Positions 22,801-34,466 of a DNA stretch of 64,000 nucleotides are shown piece by piece; position 1 is the stretch's first letter, and each line of letters opens with the position of its first letter. Location of the stretch: the NCBI GenBank assembly GCA_963932245.1, contig OZ010748.1:96208907-96272906 (forward strand), written 5' to 3'. A program made the position numbers and the translations under genes. Below the pieces are notes generated by a model. It did not search any database, was not told the DNA's origin, and was given only the letters and a program-made list of their open reading frames with translations. The DNA is from Tachinus rufipes. Taxonomy: Eukaryota; Arthropoda; Insecta; Coleoptera; Staphylinidae.

Positions 22801-25800
22801 TTGTTCTACCAAGTAATCAGCAAGCTACGATAATGCCGACGGCACAACCACTGCTCTTAAATCAGATGCCGATGTTGGCGCCTGGCGTCCAATTCATATT
22901 AAGACCTCAAACCAAAATACCCACTCAGATGCAGCAAACCCCGCAAGGCCTTATATTGCAACAGGGCGGTCAACAGCTTCTCCAATTGCAACCACAAAGA
23001 TCACAACAGATGATGCGGGTACTTACAAACGGGGTACCACTACCAACGACAACCTACGTTACACAAGTAAAAAATCATTTCTATTTAAAACTGAACATAA
23101 ATTACAATCAAATTGTTTTAGATGGCACCGCAAAATAATATGCAGCAACAGGCGCAGACGACACCACCAAAAAAAAAACCAAATAAGAAGAAGAAGCAGA
23201 AACTGGATCTGGCGAATATTATGAAGCTGTCTGGGATTGGGGATGATGACGATGTGCAGTTCGAATCGGACGCCTCGCAGAGCGAGAGCGAACATAACGC
23301 GCATTCACAGCCGGCCACACCGCAACCTACTACACCGACGATGGTCCAACCGAATGCACAAGTTCAAGTCCAACAATCACAAAACAGTATGATGCAATCT
23401 GGCGGCATGGTCCAACAGAACGATCAGAAAGGAGGACCTAAAATGAATAATATACAAATATCGGCAATGCCACAGACCATTAGTGCGGCTGGGACGCCTC
23501 TGGTACAGGTGAGAGAACAATTTGAGTGTGTCTTGTATGATTTAAGTCTTGATAAATGCAAAAAAAATTAGATATATCTTTATTGTCAGTTTGATGCGTT
23601 CAGGAAGGCGGGAGCGGTCCGCTACATTTGTAACGGTACTCGTCTGGAGCAAGCGCTACCGATATAAGGCCATCCTGGACGCATCCATTGTTTGTAATAG
23701 AAATAGTACATGACACATTAATGATTTCAGGTATTGAATCAATCGTTTCAAGGTGGTGGTCAGCCTCAACAGCAACAACCGCAGGGTATACCATTCAATC
23801 CATTCATAACCCCCAATTTCACCATCAATAATGGTTTAATGGTGCAACGATCGGGCGGTTTTAAATTGGCTTTGGGTGAAGACGGTCGCCTGGTGCTCCA
23901 ACACGATCCAACCCTGAATCAAGACATAAATTCGCAATTACTGCTGCAAAGTTTATTCGGTTTGAATGGAGGACTGGTCTTGCAACCGAGCATAGATCAA
24001 CAAATCCATTCGCAAACCGTACAAACGATCCAACAACAATCAGTACAAACAATACAACAACAAACGGTCCAATCGCAAACAATACAAACAGTTCAGCATC
24101 AAATAGTGCAACCGCAAACGTTACAATCGATACAATCGCAACTCCAAGGCCAGATACAATCGTTACTGCAACAACAAAATATGGGGTCACAATCGATTGC
24201 TATACAACCGCAAAACATCACTCTACAACCGCAAGGATTGCAAAGCATACAAGTATCGCAGCCGCTAAGCATACACCAACCGATAGCGATACAATCTCAA
24301 TCGCAACCGATTACAATTCAAGCACAATCTCAACCGATTACGATACAATCTCAATCGCAACCGATTACGATACAATCGCAAGCCAGTAACCACCAACAAC
24401 ACCACCATCATCATCATCACCACCAACATATGAATTCGATATCGCAGCAATTGCAGCAGAATTCGCAACCGATGCAGATGCAGTCTCAATCGCAGATAAT
24501 CAATCTATCGCAAGCCAATCAAATTTATAACAATCAGTCGAATATGATGCAAGTCAGTCAGCCTCAAACTACATCAGCTACGACACAATCTCAACAACCT
24601 TTAGTGCAGCATCATTTTACGCAAAGTGGTAATCCGGGCGTGACGTTATCGCAGGGAAATTTAGGCAATCAGCCGGTTTTAAAGGTGCAGCCGTTTCAAA
24701 AATCGCAACCTCCCGTTCAAACAGTTCATCCCATTCATCATCACAGCAATCAACAAACGCCGCAACCGCCGCCTGCTTCCTACGTTGTTAATTTGACGCC
24801 GGATCAGTTGGAACAATTGAAGAGGAATGGACAGTTGACTGTTAACGGGCAAACTATATTTATGCAGCGGCCCAAAACGGAGGATAAGAAGACGTCGCCT
24901 AAAATTAAACCGATTAAGAAATCCGTTTCTAAGATACCTACGGTCGTTAAGGAGAATAAAATGCTTGTTAATAATTTGGAGAAGACTATCAATAACGTGG
25001 TAAAGGAATCTGTTAAGCCTATGGTGTGTTTGCAGAGTCCATCGCCGCAGCAGAAGATGATTGCTCCTCCTGTTGTAACAACACAATCGGTTCATGTAAG
25101 TGGTTTTTGGAATAAATGATAAACTGTGCCATTTTAGAATATTTGTGACAGTTAATCGACATTTTATGTGACAATTCTGAAACATTATATTAATATTTTG
25201 GAACATGAGAATAGTTTCTGACTCTTTTTATGACTACTCCAAAATATTTTATGACAATTTTGGAACATTATTTTACTTTAGAACATTCTGTGACAGTTTC
25301 TCAACATTTTGTGACATTTCTGGAACATTGTTATAGTTTAGAACATTTTGGGACAGTTTTTCAAATGTATTGTCAAAAATTTATAATATTTTGAAATAGT
25401 TCACAACATTTTCTCACAGTTGAGAATATTTTGTGGGATTTATGACGGTAAACATGTGATAAATGTCACAAACAAAATGTTCCAAATTGTCACAAAATGT
25501 TTGAAAATATTGCAAAGCTGTTCAGAACTTTGATGAATGTTTTGGAACTGTAACTAAATATTTACAATATCACTAAGGGCCGGTATTATAAAGACAAAAT
25601 AAATCACCGAATAACAAATCTCAAATTAAATATTTTCGACGAATAAACGTATTCCGGTATTATAAAACTAAATTAACTATTCGTAAAATAAGGAAGTGCA
25701 ACGCCGCATTTATATGTTATTTTAATATTGTAGTTATTGATGTGTTGTATTGTAGCCTTTGTTATATTACAATAATCTCCTACAACATTTTGTAAGTTAG

Positions 25801-28800
25801 TTGCATAACATCGTAGAGCAATCAAACGTTGATTTTCAACAGAAATTGCTCCACATTAAAAATAACCTAAAAAACATGACAAGTGTCAAGTTATTCATTG
25901 AATAAATTTTAATCTCTAGATTTTGGATGATTAATTTATTCCATAGATTTAGTTGCCTACTTTTATTATTTGACGTTTATAATACCGAAATCAGCCAAGT
26001 AAAATAATTTACTTGGTTAGTAAATAAAATCTACAGATTTTAATGCTTTATAATACCGGCCCTAAAGGTTTGATTTTCTAATTTTCTAACCTATTTTGAA
26101 TTGTGTCAAATTGTCGGAAAATGTTTCCAAAATTGTACTCAAACATTCTAAACTGAGGCAAAATGTTCTAAATTCTTATAAAATGCGATTAGTATTAAAA
26201 TTTGTGATATTAAAATGTAAATTAATTTCAGACTCAGGTCAACACGGTGAAGGCGCAACCTTCGGCAATAATTCAGCCGCAACAGGCACAGCCAAAGATA
26301 CAAATAGCTCAACCCAAGGTGCACGTTCCGCCGAGCATACAGCCGGCGGCTCCTCAACAACAACAACAACAACAACATCCACCACCCGACCCACCTGGAC
26401 CGCCTAATAACCAGGAGGTTGAGCGATTCCTGGGACAACTAATCGAAGAAACGCAACCTCCTGCTCCTCCGCCTCCCGTTGTTACAACACGACCAACACC
26501 TCCCGTCTTACCTGCAGCACCTCCACCACCACCGGCTCCTGTGCCGGCAGCGGTACCACCAACCTCGGCACCGCCGCCGCCGCCACCCAACAATATTGTG
26601 ATAACAAGCAGCGCCCCCATTCCGGCTAATCCTACGCAACGGGTGCACACCATACAATTGACGCCGCAGAAGCAGCAGCATTTGAAAAGCATACAACTGC
26701 AGATACAGACGTTATCGGCTAGATTGACGCCTGGCAACACGGAAATGCAGAACGCTCTGAAATTGCTGTTTCAGGAACAGCAGAAAATTTTAGCTTCCGG
26801 CAAATTGTTACCTCCCGATAAAGTTTTCTATCACAATAACCAGTTGATAGTGAATAATAGTGTGGCAGGACTGGTTAAGAATGAGGTGTTGGCTGCAGGA
26901 CAGAGCAGACCTATCGTTACATCAGCAGCCACAAACGGACCGCTGGAGACAACTGTGACTGCTTCTGTAAGTAATTTTAATCTTGTTAACTGTCAAGGTA
27001 TAAAAATTGTTTCTCTGACTAATGAGATGCTAGATACACTGATAAAGAGAGCATACAATGTAGTAGCTAAGGCTCTTAAGCTTTAAAGTTTTTTTTTTTT
27101 AATTGACTGAATATTTTGAGTTAAGGCACGAAAATGCTAGACAGTTTAGAACACTTATAGCTACAGTCTGGAACAGTTCAGTGGTAACTTGTAAAAATAC
27201 ATCATAAGCAACTTGAAACAGTGGCGTAGCTACTACAGGTAGAAAGGGTATGCAATGCAAAAAAAGGGCTTACGAGCCACAGGCCATCTTGACGTTTGTT
27301 TCAAAACCTGCGGAATGGGGGTGGGGCACTCGGATAACTGATACTATAGTATGTGTCTCATATAGGGTGTAGAAGTAATTTTCATAAAATACATTTACTA
27401 AATTGATTGATGGATGACATATTATGTCATATTTTCAACTGCTAACTAATTTTTGATTTTATTAGGTACCGAATCAAACTATTGTGACACCGCATCCAAT
27501 CCAGCAACCACCTAAAATAGCACCGGTTGTAACAACTGAAACTTGTGTGCAAAATGTCGTGCCTCCAGTGCAGAAAATTATTCCAGCGGCGGCGGCACTG
27601 CCAGCACCGGTTGTGACGCAGCAGCAGCCGCCGCCACCACAACCACCGCCTCCTGCTCCAAGCCGTTTCATACCATTATATACCAAAGCACAATTGTAAG
27701 TAAACGAATTATAAAAAAAAAAAATTTAATTCAATTGAATTATGTTATTAGAATTGAGCAACAATTAAACACGGATCAGAATGGTGCTGTCAAACCGGAC
27801 GTGCAGACTCCGTTCAAGGATAAGGCTGACGCTTGCAAGAGGCTCATCAGATATCACTGTTTTGAGCAGCCGGTGCTTAGCCAGAAAGATCTGAACAAGG
27901 CCGACGAGATTTTTGAGTTGACAGCTCGGCATTTTATCGATAAATTTGGACGGATGGCCGACAAGTACCGTTTCTTATTACACAAAGAGAGTCAGGTAAA
28001 TGAAAATTATTCTTATGTTATGCTAGTTTTGGCTTGACTAAAGCCTTCTACAGATGGAATAAGTTAATCAAATTAAGAAATGGACAACATTAAAATTAGG
28101 GGGCGGATTTACATAGATTTAAAAGCAAGAATGACTTAAAGGTAACAGTAATGAGCATGCGGTACTAATGGTCAAGGGTTACAAAACAGATTAAGAAAAA
28201 AAAAATCATTAGTTGGTCTTTTTGTTAATTTGTTTTGTAATATAATCTCTCTACCATTAGTACCGCATGCTCATTACTGTAATCTCTAAAAGTCATTCTC
28301 TTTATGACTGCTTCAATGACATTTAAAAATGTCAAATGGACGGTCTTTTGCTCCCTGCTACATTTCGGTAGCCTCCTGATTCATTCCGCTTTGCAAATCG
28401 TTTTGATACTTTACTAATTGTTAATTATAATTACAGCGCCACGTGCAGACTTCAGAATTGATGATGTTGGATCGAATGTTTTTGGCTGAAGAACAACAAT
28501 CGTTAATAAAATTGAGACAGGAAATGGAAGACAGTAACAATCTTGAGATGCAACAGGCGATGGAACCGGCCGCACAGGAAAGCAACGACGAATACGACGA
28601 GTGGGCTTGCATACAACGCGAGCTCGGATGTTTACCACCACCGACGTCAGATGAAAATGCTGCTAAATCTGTGACTACTTCGTCGACAACAAGCACCGTG
28701 AGTACGACGACGACGACAACAACGAGTTCCCCGTTATCGGTAAAGAGATCTTGTAACAGCGATACGCGATTGGATACGCTTAAAAAATTTCGTGTAGATA

Positions 28801-29408
28801 AACAGAATAGTAAAAAGTGTGATGAAATGAAAAGTAGTCGACAACAACCGCATTTTGTGCAATCGACGAGTAGTAATGTTTTAATGAGCAGTTCGATAGT
28901 GCAGAGCACGAATTATCACAATACAACTCAACAGCAAAGCAATCGAATCATGAATGGACCGAGTTGTACAGTTACATCCAATCGGACGATAACAAATACT
29001 GTTCCGTTGCATAATTCCTTGCATAGTTATAATTCCACGATGCACATACAGAACCCCATGCAGCGGGTGCACGGAATGCATAATATCCATCCGTTACAAC
29101 ACGTCGTGCATAATAGCACGCTGCAACGCAACGTTCATAATATGCAACATTATAGCACGCAACATATTGTGCAGCATATAACGCACACGGTGCATCACAC
29201 GCAGCAGATTCAGCATGGTGGGAATACGAGCGTGCATCACAGTAGTAGCGTGCATTCTCAAAACAGTTACAGCAGTGGTAACGAGGAGCTGGATAATAAT
29301 GATAGCATTGATGAGCAGGTGCAATCGGCTATTGATTCCATACTCAATTTACAACAGAGTACGGGTACATTGGAATTAGACGAGACTATGCAGAATATGC
29401 TTTCGTGA
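19803..29408 (+). CDS. BICRA: BICRA/GLTSCR1-family subunit of the GBAF (ncBAF) SWI/SNF chromatin remodeller
   Basis: This subunit defines the non-canonical BAF complex, which pairs it with BRD9 and the BRM/BRG1 ATPase in the nucleus. Nine exons join in frame: 19803-20079, 20133-20280, 22793-23066, 23122-23508, 23731-25095, 26232-26966, 27466-27695, 27752-27995 and 28437-29408. They give 1543 aa, close to the roughly 1560 aa of human BICRA. The start is the first in-frame ATG. The diagnostic part is the GLTSCR domain at about residues 1140-1250, with DKADACKRLIRYHCFEQPVL, SQKDLNKADEIFELTARHFI, ADKYRFLLHKESQ and MMLDRMFLAEEQ. Before it the chain is low complexity: a serine/proline-rich N-terminus, a lysine cluster KKKPNKKKKQKLDLANIMKL in exon 4 followed by acidic residues, a glutamine-rich exon 5 with an eight-histidine run (about 586-593), and proline-rich exons 6-7. 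The C-terminus is rich in H, Q, N and S. The family call is firm. Confidence 0.95.
20380..21080. repeat. TTTTTGACAGTTT repeats in BICRA intron 2
   Basis: Loose copies of TTTTTGACAGTTTTTGTA, TTTCATGTTGTTTTTGACAG and TAAGATTTTTGA fill the left part of intron 2 (20281-22792). They share the TGACAG core with the asf1 intron but not the rest of the unit. Confidence 0.65.
21100..22740. repeat. GAGCGATTTTTGTGTAATAAATGAG degenerate tandem repeat in BICRA intron 2
   Basis: A composite unit recurs at irregular 100-250 bp spacing: TTTTCTGAGCGATTTTTGTG, TAATAAATGAGTTTTCTCTG, CAATTTTTGATAAATATTAC, AAAGCAAATA, GACAATAAATCGCTTTTCTG and TTTTTAATACATTTTGTG. Copies lie near 21440, 21689, 21832, 21932, 22185, 22330 and 22690. 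Minus-strand frames here (21489-21749, 22286-22582) are translations of the repeat. Confidence 0.75.
21512..21588 (-). repeat. Dispersed repeat copy 1 (GTGACGTC-TTCGTGAGCA family)
   Basis: On the minus strand this reads GCGTGACGTCTTTCGTGAGC, then GTTAT, TTCGCCATGC and GAAAAATAGTAC. It aligns in order with 60877-60941 on the + strand. It interrupts the intron repeat and is probably a piece of a transposon. Confidence 0.55.
24280..24377 (+). repeat. 27-bp coding minisatellite in BICRA exon 5
   Basis: Tandem copies of a 27-bp unit (CAATCTCAATCGCAACCGAT plus TACGATA) encode QSQSQPITI repeats at about residues 549-580, directly before the histidine run. The unit length keeps the frame, so copy number can vary without breaking the protein. 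Confidence 0.8.
25130..25560. repeat. GAACATTTTGTGACAGTTT repeats in BICRA intron 5
   Basis: Loose direct repeats of GAACATT, TTATGACAATTTTGGAACAT and GTGACAGTTTCTCAACATT lie left of the Harbinger-like element. Again the TGACAG core has different surrounding sequence. Confidence 0.6.
25577..26062. mobile_element. Harbinger-like MITE in BICRA intron 5, possibly self-nested
   Basis: Inverted ends GGGCCGGTATTATAAAG and CTTTATAATACCGGCCC are flanked by TAA (25574-25576 and 26063-26065), the PIF/Harbinger target duplication. A second, inner pair of the same end sequence occurs (CCGGTATTATAAAA near 25654 and TTTATAATACCG near 25977), suggesting insertion of a relative into the element or duplicated ends. 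No transposase. The 486-bp length equals the satellite period by coincidence; the sequences are unrelated. Confidence 0.8.
28123..28303. mobile_element. Long hairpin element in BICRA intron 8
   Basis: Arms at about 28123-28192 and 28226-28303 are inverted copies. They include a stretch of about 28 bp that is identical when reverse-complemented, centred on ATGAGCATGCGGTACTAATG, with a loop of about 35-50 bp. It is most likely a MITE. A transcribed hairpin RNA would look the same, and sequence alone cannot separate the two. Confidence 0.6.
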
Positions 29409-30899
29409 CAGTCAAGCTAAAGATTCCCACGGAATAATAATAACAAATGTACAAATTTTTTAGCAGCTCGGTTTTTAACTCAATGATGACGTGTGATATA
29501 TATTTATATATATTTTGTTCCATTTCTCGTTTTTTCTTACAGAATTGAATCGGCGAACTAATCAAGCAAAGCAACAAAGCGGCGGCATTCATTTAATCAT
29601 TAGAATATGCCTTAGTAGTACAAAATTTGCCATTTTACTACAACAAAACACAGCCCCAAGTAATTTTCCTCGCACAGTACAAAGAAGCAATTCATTAAAA
29701 TAAATAAATGTCTCGAGTCGGTCATAGTGAGGGATGAATGATCTCGAATCCTCTCGCCCCTTTGTAATAAGCTTTAACCTATTTTATATGATAAATGTGA
29801 TTCGACACCAGTGTTATTTCGAAAGAGAAAACCGCATCAAACACATCAAAGCAAAGCAGCAAACAGTGCATTAGTTTGTAAATAAATATTAATAAGTAAT
29901 AATTAATACGAAAAGAAGAATTTTACAATAGAACGACCGTCGTCCTGATTTTATTACGATTAATTAATTTGTGTGATCTTAGTAGTGATAAGTTATTTTA
30001 TTATTAATTATTAAAAAAATGGAATTCTCGAAGCACATTTCCTTTGGGCCTACGAAATATATATGATATGTATAAATAATTAATTGTGAGATGTGTGAGA
30101 GAGAAAGAGAGATCTTTGTACATAAAATGAATGAAAAATAATCTTTGCTCAAAATACGTTGAACCATGATGAGGATGTAGTATATGCGCGCGCGCGGCAC
30201 TCTCGATTCAATCGATCGCCACCGATCCGTTCGACTGGTCCTCCTCAAACTTTGTTTTTTTTTATTAAATGATTTTAATTTATTATTTGATGGACGGATC
30301 GTTGGTGCTTGTCGTAATCGAGATGCGCCTAATTTATTTCGTAATTTATTTTAACTTTTATTAATTTCTTTTCTTGTATAAAGGTATGTACTTAGTAAAC
30401 AAAAACAGAAATAATGATTAAGATTATTATTAAGACTGATTACGACAGATGTTTTAGTTCCTATTGGAGAGGAAAAATTAAAGTATTAAAATACAACATA
30501 CGCACAACTATCTATTTTCCTAAATTTATTTCAGAACATCAACAGTGGGCGAGTCATTTCTACATGACGGATTTCCTAAATTGTTTTCAGAAATGTTCGG
30601 ACAGTCTGAGGTAGATATATATTTCACATTTTTGTGAAGAAACTTTAATACTTTAAATCAACTTTTTAATCTATGAAGCTAATAAACTTTTAATGCATAA
30701 AACCGGCTTTTGTAAGCTTATATCTGAGTTTGTAATTCATAAATTTGGCGTTTTATATCTAGTTGATGCATAGTATTAGGTCAATTGCACCATCAAGTTT
30801 GCATTAAAATGATTAATAAAGTATTTGGCAACATTTTGGCGGCCGTTTTGATAAAAACATTGACAAAATTCCGGGTGACCTTATATTATTTTGTTGCTC
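29409..30899 (+). other. BICRA 3' UTR and BICRA-Cul2 intergenic region
   Basis: After the TGA, overlapping AATAAA signals lie at 29699-29708, and another AATAAA is at about 29880, so the 3' UTR is probably 300-500 bp. Beyond that is AT-rich sequence with a short GCGCGCGCGC run near 30187. The open frames at 29515-29703, 29979-30248 and 30414-30614 have no recognisable protein. Confidence 0.5.
29699..29708 (+). terminator. Polyadenylation signals after BICRA
   Basis: Two overlapping AATAAA hexamers about 290 bp past the stop codon. Confidence 0.55.
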
Positions 30900-31393
30900 A
30901 CTTCATGCGTGTAAATTTGGTTGCGTATATCGCCAAGTGCTGCCCTCTTTGTTGATTTAAACCAAACACAACATTCTGCGCTGCGCATTTTCTGCACAAA
31001 GAAGTAGCCGCTGCCAACTGCTTGGTGGTTCGTGGTTCTATATATTTTTCAACGAGAGAGGAGTGACAGTGAAAATTTCAACACAAAAACGAAAGCAAAT
31101 TGTCTGATTTTTGGCGCAAGCAGCTGAAACGTCGCAGGGGGGCTGGCAGCGATCCCAGAGAAAACAAAGCAAACATCCAATCGACCGAATACAATGCATC
31201 CCTTAATTTATTGATGGGAATTAATTGCGCAAACGGACAGACAAAATTATTCTGCCAGAATATAAGTAAATGTCAAAAAAATCAAAAAGTGAGTCAAGGT
31301 TAGCCAAAGAAAACGTATTTTCATCCAGCCACAAGGTAATTGTATTTATATTTACAGACATTTCAATAATACCCGAGTCATTGTTTTGAAGAG
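30900..31393 (+). promoter_or_regulatory. Probable Cul2 promoter and 5' UTR
   Basis: Between the AT-rich intergenic DNA and the Cul2 ATG, GC rises and there are no long repeats. A leader intron from a GTGAGTCAAG donor (31289) to a TTTACAG acceptor (31357) is possible. The transcription start cannot be placed from sequence. The frame at 31100-31303 is taken as UTR. Confidence 0.4.
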
Positions 31394-34300
31394 ATGTCGT
31401 TGAAACCGCGCCGTGTCGACTTTAATGCCATTTGGGGCGATCTACAGGAAACAGTTAAAGGTGTCATAACGCTGGGGAATGTACCTCGACCAGTATGGAA
31501 CGATCGATTCTCGTATGTATTCAATTTCGCTAATTTCCCAAACAATTATGATAAACGATTTTTTAGGGATGTTTACTCGCTATGCGTTGCTCATCCGGAA
31601 TCCATGGCTGATCGCTTATATGCTGAAACTAAACAATATTTAATCGATCATGTGTCGCAATTATTAAATAAAGTTCAAGAAGAAGGTGATGGGAATTTAA
31701 TTAAAAATTATTACTTTTATTGGTCGCAATATTCAGTCGGATTGGGATATCTACATTTGTTATATTGGTACCTTAATCAACAACATATTCGCACGCAGAA
31801 ACCATCCGATGCTGAAATGATTTACGGAAGTTCGGATTCGAATGGTAAGAATTTGCATAACATTGCAACAATTGTGATTGTTGGATTTAATTATTTCAGG
31901 TGAGCAAATGGAAATAAATGAATTGGCACTTGAAGTATGGAGAGCTGGAATGATTGCCCCGCTTGGTTTACGTTTAGTTAAATTGCTTCTGGAATCCATC
32001 GATCAAGATAGATTACAGAACGACACCATAGTTCCAATGGAAGCTGTTAGGGGAACCATACATAGTTTTGTACAGGTTGTTATGGTTACAATTCAATCAA
32101 ATTTTGTTTAATTTTATTTTATCAAGGTACAGGGATATAAGAAGAAAGGTCAGCTTCAGTTGTATCAGGAAATGTTTGAGGAACCGTTTTTGGATGCCAG
32201 TGGAGAACATTTTAAATGCGATGCTGCTCGCTTGTTGGAGGAACGTGATGTTAGTTTATATATGGAAAAAGTTATTGTAAAAGTGGATGAGGAATTGAAG
32301 AGGGCTAGGAAATTTTTGCATGCCAGTTCGTTACCCAAAGTGAGCCAACGATGCGAGCAACATATGGTCGCTGAACATCTTTCTTTTCTCTATAGCGAAT
32401 GCATGAATATGGTCAAAAATGAGCATAAAAAGGATTTGGGTAATATGTACATGTTGCTTAAGAGTTTGCCAAATGCACTTAATGTACTTGTGGATACTGT
32501 TCTGGAACATATTAAATCGCAAGGACTGGCGGTAATTATTTTTTTTATTAAAATAATTTTTATTCTTTAGTGCGTTCTGGGTTTTTAAAATTCACTAGAA
32601 TTAGCATAGTTAGTTTTTGAGTTAAGTCTTTCAAACTTTATAATTTTTTAAAATATTTTTTGATAATATTTTCAAAACTTGTAATTTTTTAAAATTCACT
32701 AAAACATAATGTTGGCAAAAATTACATTTATAATTTTTTTGATATTTTGTGAAATTTTGAAAATAACTGCACTGGCATTATTATTATTTATTATAAATCA
32801 TTTTAGGCGATTGGAAATTTGCAAGGTGAAAACATTCACATAAGTTTTGTTGAGAATTTATTGGATGTCTACGAGAAGTACAAGTCGCAAATCACCGAAG
32901 TTTTCAACGGCGATCAGAATTTTATGCGTGCCCTCGATAAGGCGTGCAGCTCCGTTATAAATAACCGTCCAGTTAAGGGACCTTGCAGAAGTCCCGAATT
33001 GTTGGCCAAATATTGCGACACGTTGCTCAAGAAATCCAGCAAGGGAATTAGTGAGACGGAGGTCGATGAGAAACTTAAACGGAGCATTACCATCTTTAAG
33101 TATATCGATGATAAGGATATCTTTCAGAAGTTTTATGCCCGGTTGATGGCCAAACGGCTTATACATCAGCAGACTCAGAGCATGGATGCCGAGGAAGCAA
33201 TGATTAATAGGTTTGTTTCAGTTAGTTGTTTGATATGTTTTGTATTTTCTAATGGATTAAATTTCAGACTGAAACAGGCGTGCGGATACGAGTTCACCAG
33301 CAAATTGCATCGGATGTTTACGGATATGTCGGTCAGCTCTGATCTAAACAATAAATTCAATAACGTTCTCAAATCAGAAAATGTTGATTTGGGCATCAAC
33401 TTTACTATCTACATATTGCAAGCAGGTGCATGGCCTCTGGGCCAGGCTGTAGTCACTCCTTTCTCCCTACCTCAACAATTGGAAAAGAGTGTACAAAAGG
33501 TAAATCAATACATATTTTGAATGAATATAAAATGCTTTACGTATAAACTGTCAACTTTTTCTTTGACAAATTCAATTATTAGCCATTATCAATTTGATAA
33601 ATCAACTGTCGACTTTCTAAGAAAGAGTATCTGTAAGTGTCTGAGAGTAATATACACTGCTCCAAAAACAAAACAAAAACAATTTTTTTAGAAAAAAAGA
33701 ATTTTCAAAATTTATAGTTGATTCAATGTTTCAGTTTGAAGACTTTTATTATATGCGATTCAATGGAAGGAAACTAACATGGTTGCACCACTTATGTCAG
33801 GCTGAATTAAGGATAGGTTATTTAAAGAAGCCCTACGTTGTAACCGTGCAGACCTTCCAGATGGCTATTTTGCTGCTTTTCGAGACATCCGATTCTCTAG
33901 TCTGCAAGGAAATTAATGAAACTTTGTTACTCAATCAGGACCAGTTTCAAAGGCATGCTGTAAGCCTCATCGACTCTAAATTGCTTCTCTGTGATACCGA
34001 GGTAATTAAACACCTGCAATTGAATTAAAATTAATTAAATGACAAAATAAAATTTTCACAGGAATTAACTCCCGAATCTACTCTCCGTTTGAATATGGAA
34101 TACACTAATAAACGCACACGATTTAGGATCACTGCTGCTATACAAAGGGAATCGCCTCAAGAGGTCGAACACACTATGAATTCTGTGGAAGAAGATAGAA
34201 AATTATATCTGCAGGCAGCCATTGTAAGGATTATGAAATCTAGAAAAGTTCTTAAACATAATTCCTTGATTCAGGAGGTAAGTCATTGGCAAACTATTGA

Positions 34301-34466
34301 GTAATATGATTATTAAATGCTTTTTATGTTGCAGGTTTGTGCTCAATCTAAGGTATCTTTTGCGCCGAGCATCCCCATGATTAAGAAGTGCATTGAGGCA
34401 CTAATAGACAAACAGTACATCGAACGGACGCCTCATTCAAGCGAGGAGTACAGCTATGTGGCGTAA
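31394..34466 (+). CDS. Cul2: Cullin-2, scaffold of the CRL2 ubiquitin ligase
   Basis: Cullin-2 bridges Elongin B/C-bound substrate receptors (VHL-box proteins) at its N-terminus and the RING protein Rbx1 at its C-terminus. Nine exons join in frame: 31394-31512, 31567-31844, 31900-32075, 32127-32531, 32807-33210, 33268-33499, 33735-34001, 34062-34277 and 34335-34466. They give 742 aa; human CUL2 has 745. The N-terminus MSLKPRRVDF is specific to cullin-2. Cullin repeats fill about residues 1-400, and the cullin-homology domain follows with FKYIDDKDIFQKFYARLMAK (423-442) and GRKLTWLHHLCQAEL. The winged-helix end carries YLQAAIVRIMKSRKVL, with the expected neddylation lysine at 686, and it finishes DKQYIERTPHSSEEYSYVA. 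The first and fifth introns (54 and 57 bp) are stop-free multiples of three and could be mistaken for exon; conservation (FSDVYSLCVAHPE and MINRLKQACGYEF across the joins) shows they are introns. Confidence 0.98.

Noticed and set aside
26354..26740. 128-codon minus-strand frame with glycine and cysteine runs
   Set aside because: Shadow of the proline- and glutamine-rich BICRA exon 6 on the opposite strand.
26967..27086. Open extension of BICRA exon 6 past its donor (about 40 codons)
   Set aside because: A consensus GTAAGT donor sits at 26967, and the downstream exon restores the conserved protein in phase. The extension has no family similarity.
27219..27230. CAGTGGCGTAGC, like the end of an hAT transposon
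   Set aside because: Only one end is visible. I found no mirrored terminus or 8-bp duplication nearby, so no element is called.
31336..31357. GTAATT...TTTACAG just before the Cul2 start as an intron
   Set aside because: It would be only 22 bp long, below any workable intron size. A longer leader intron from 31289 is the better option.
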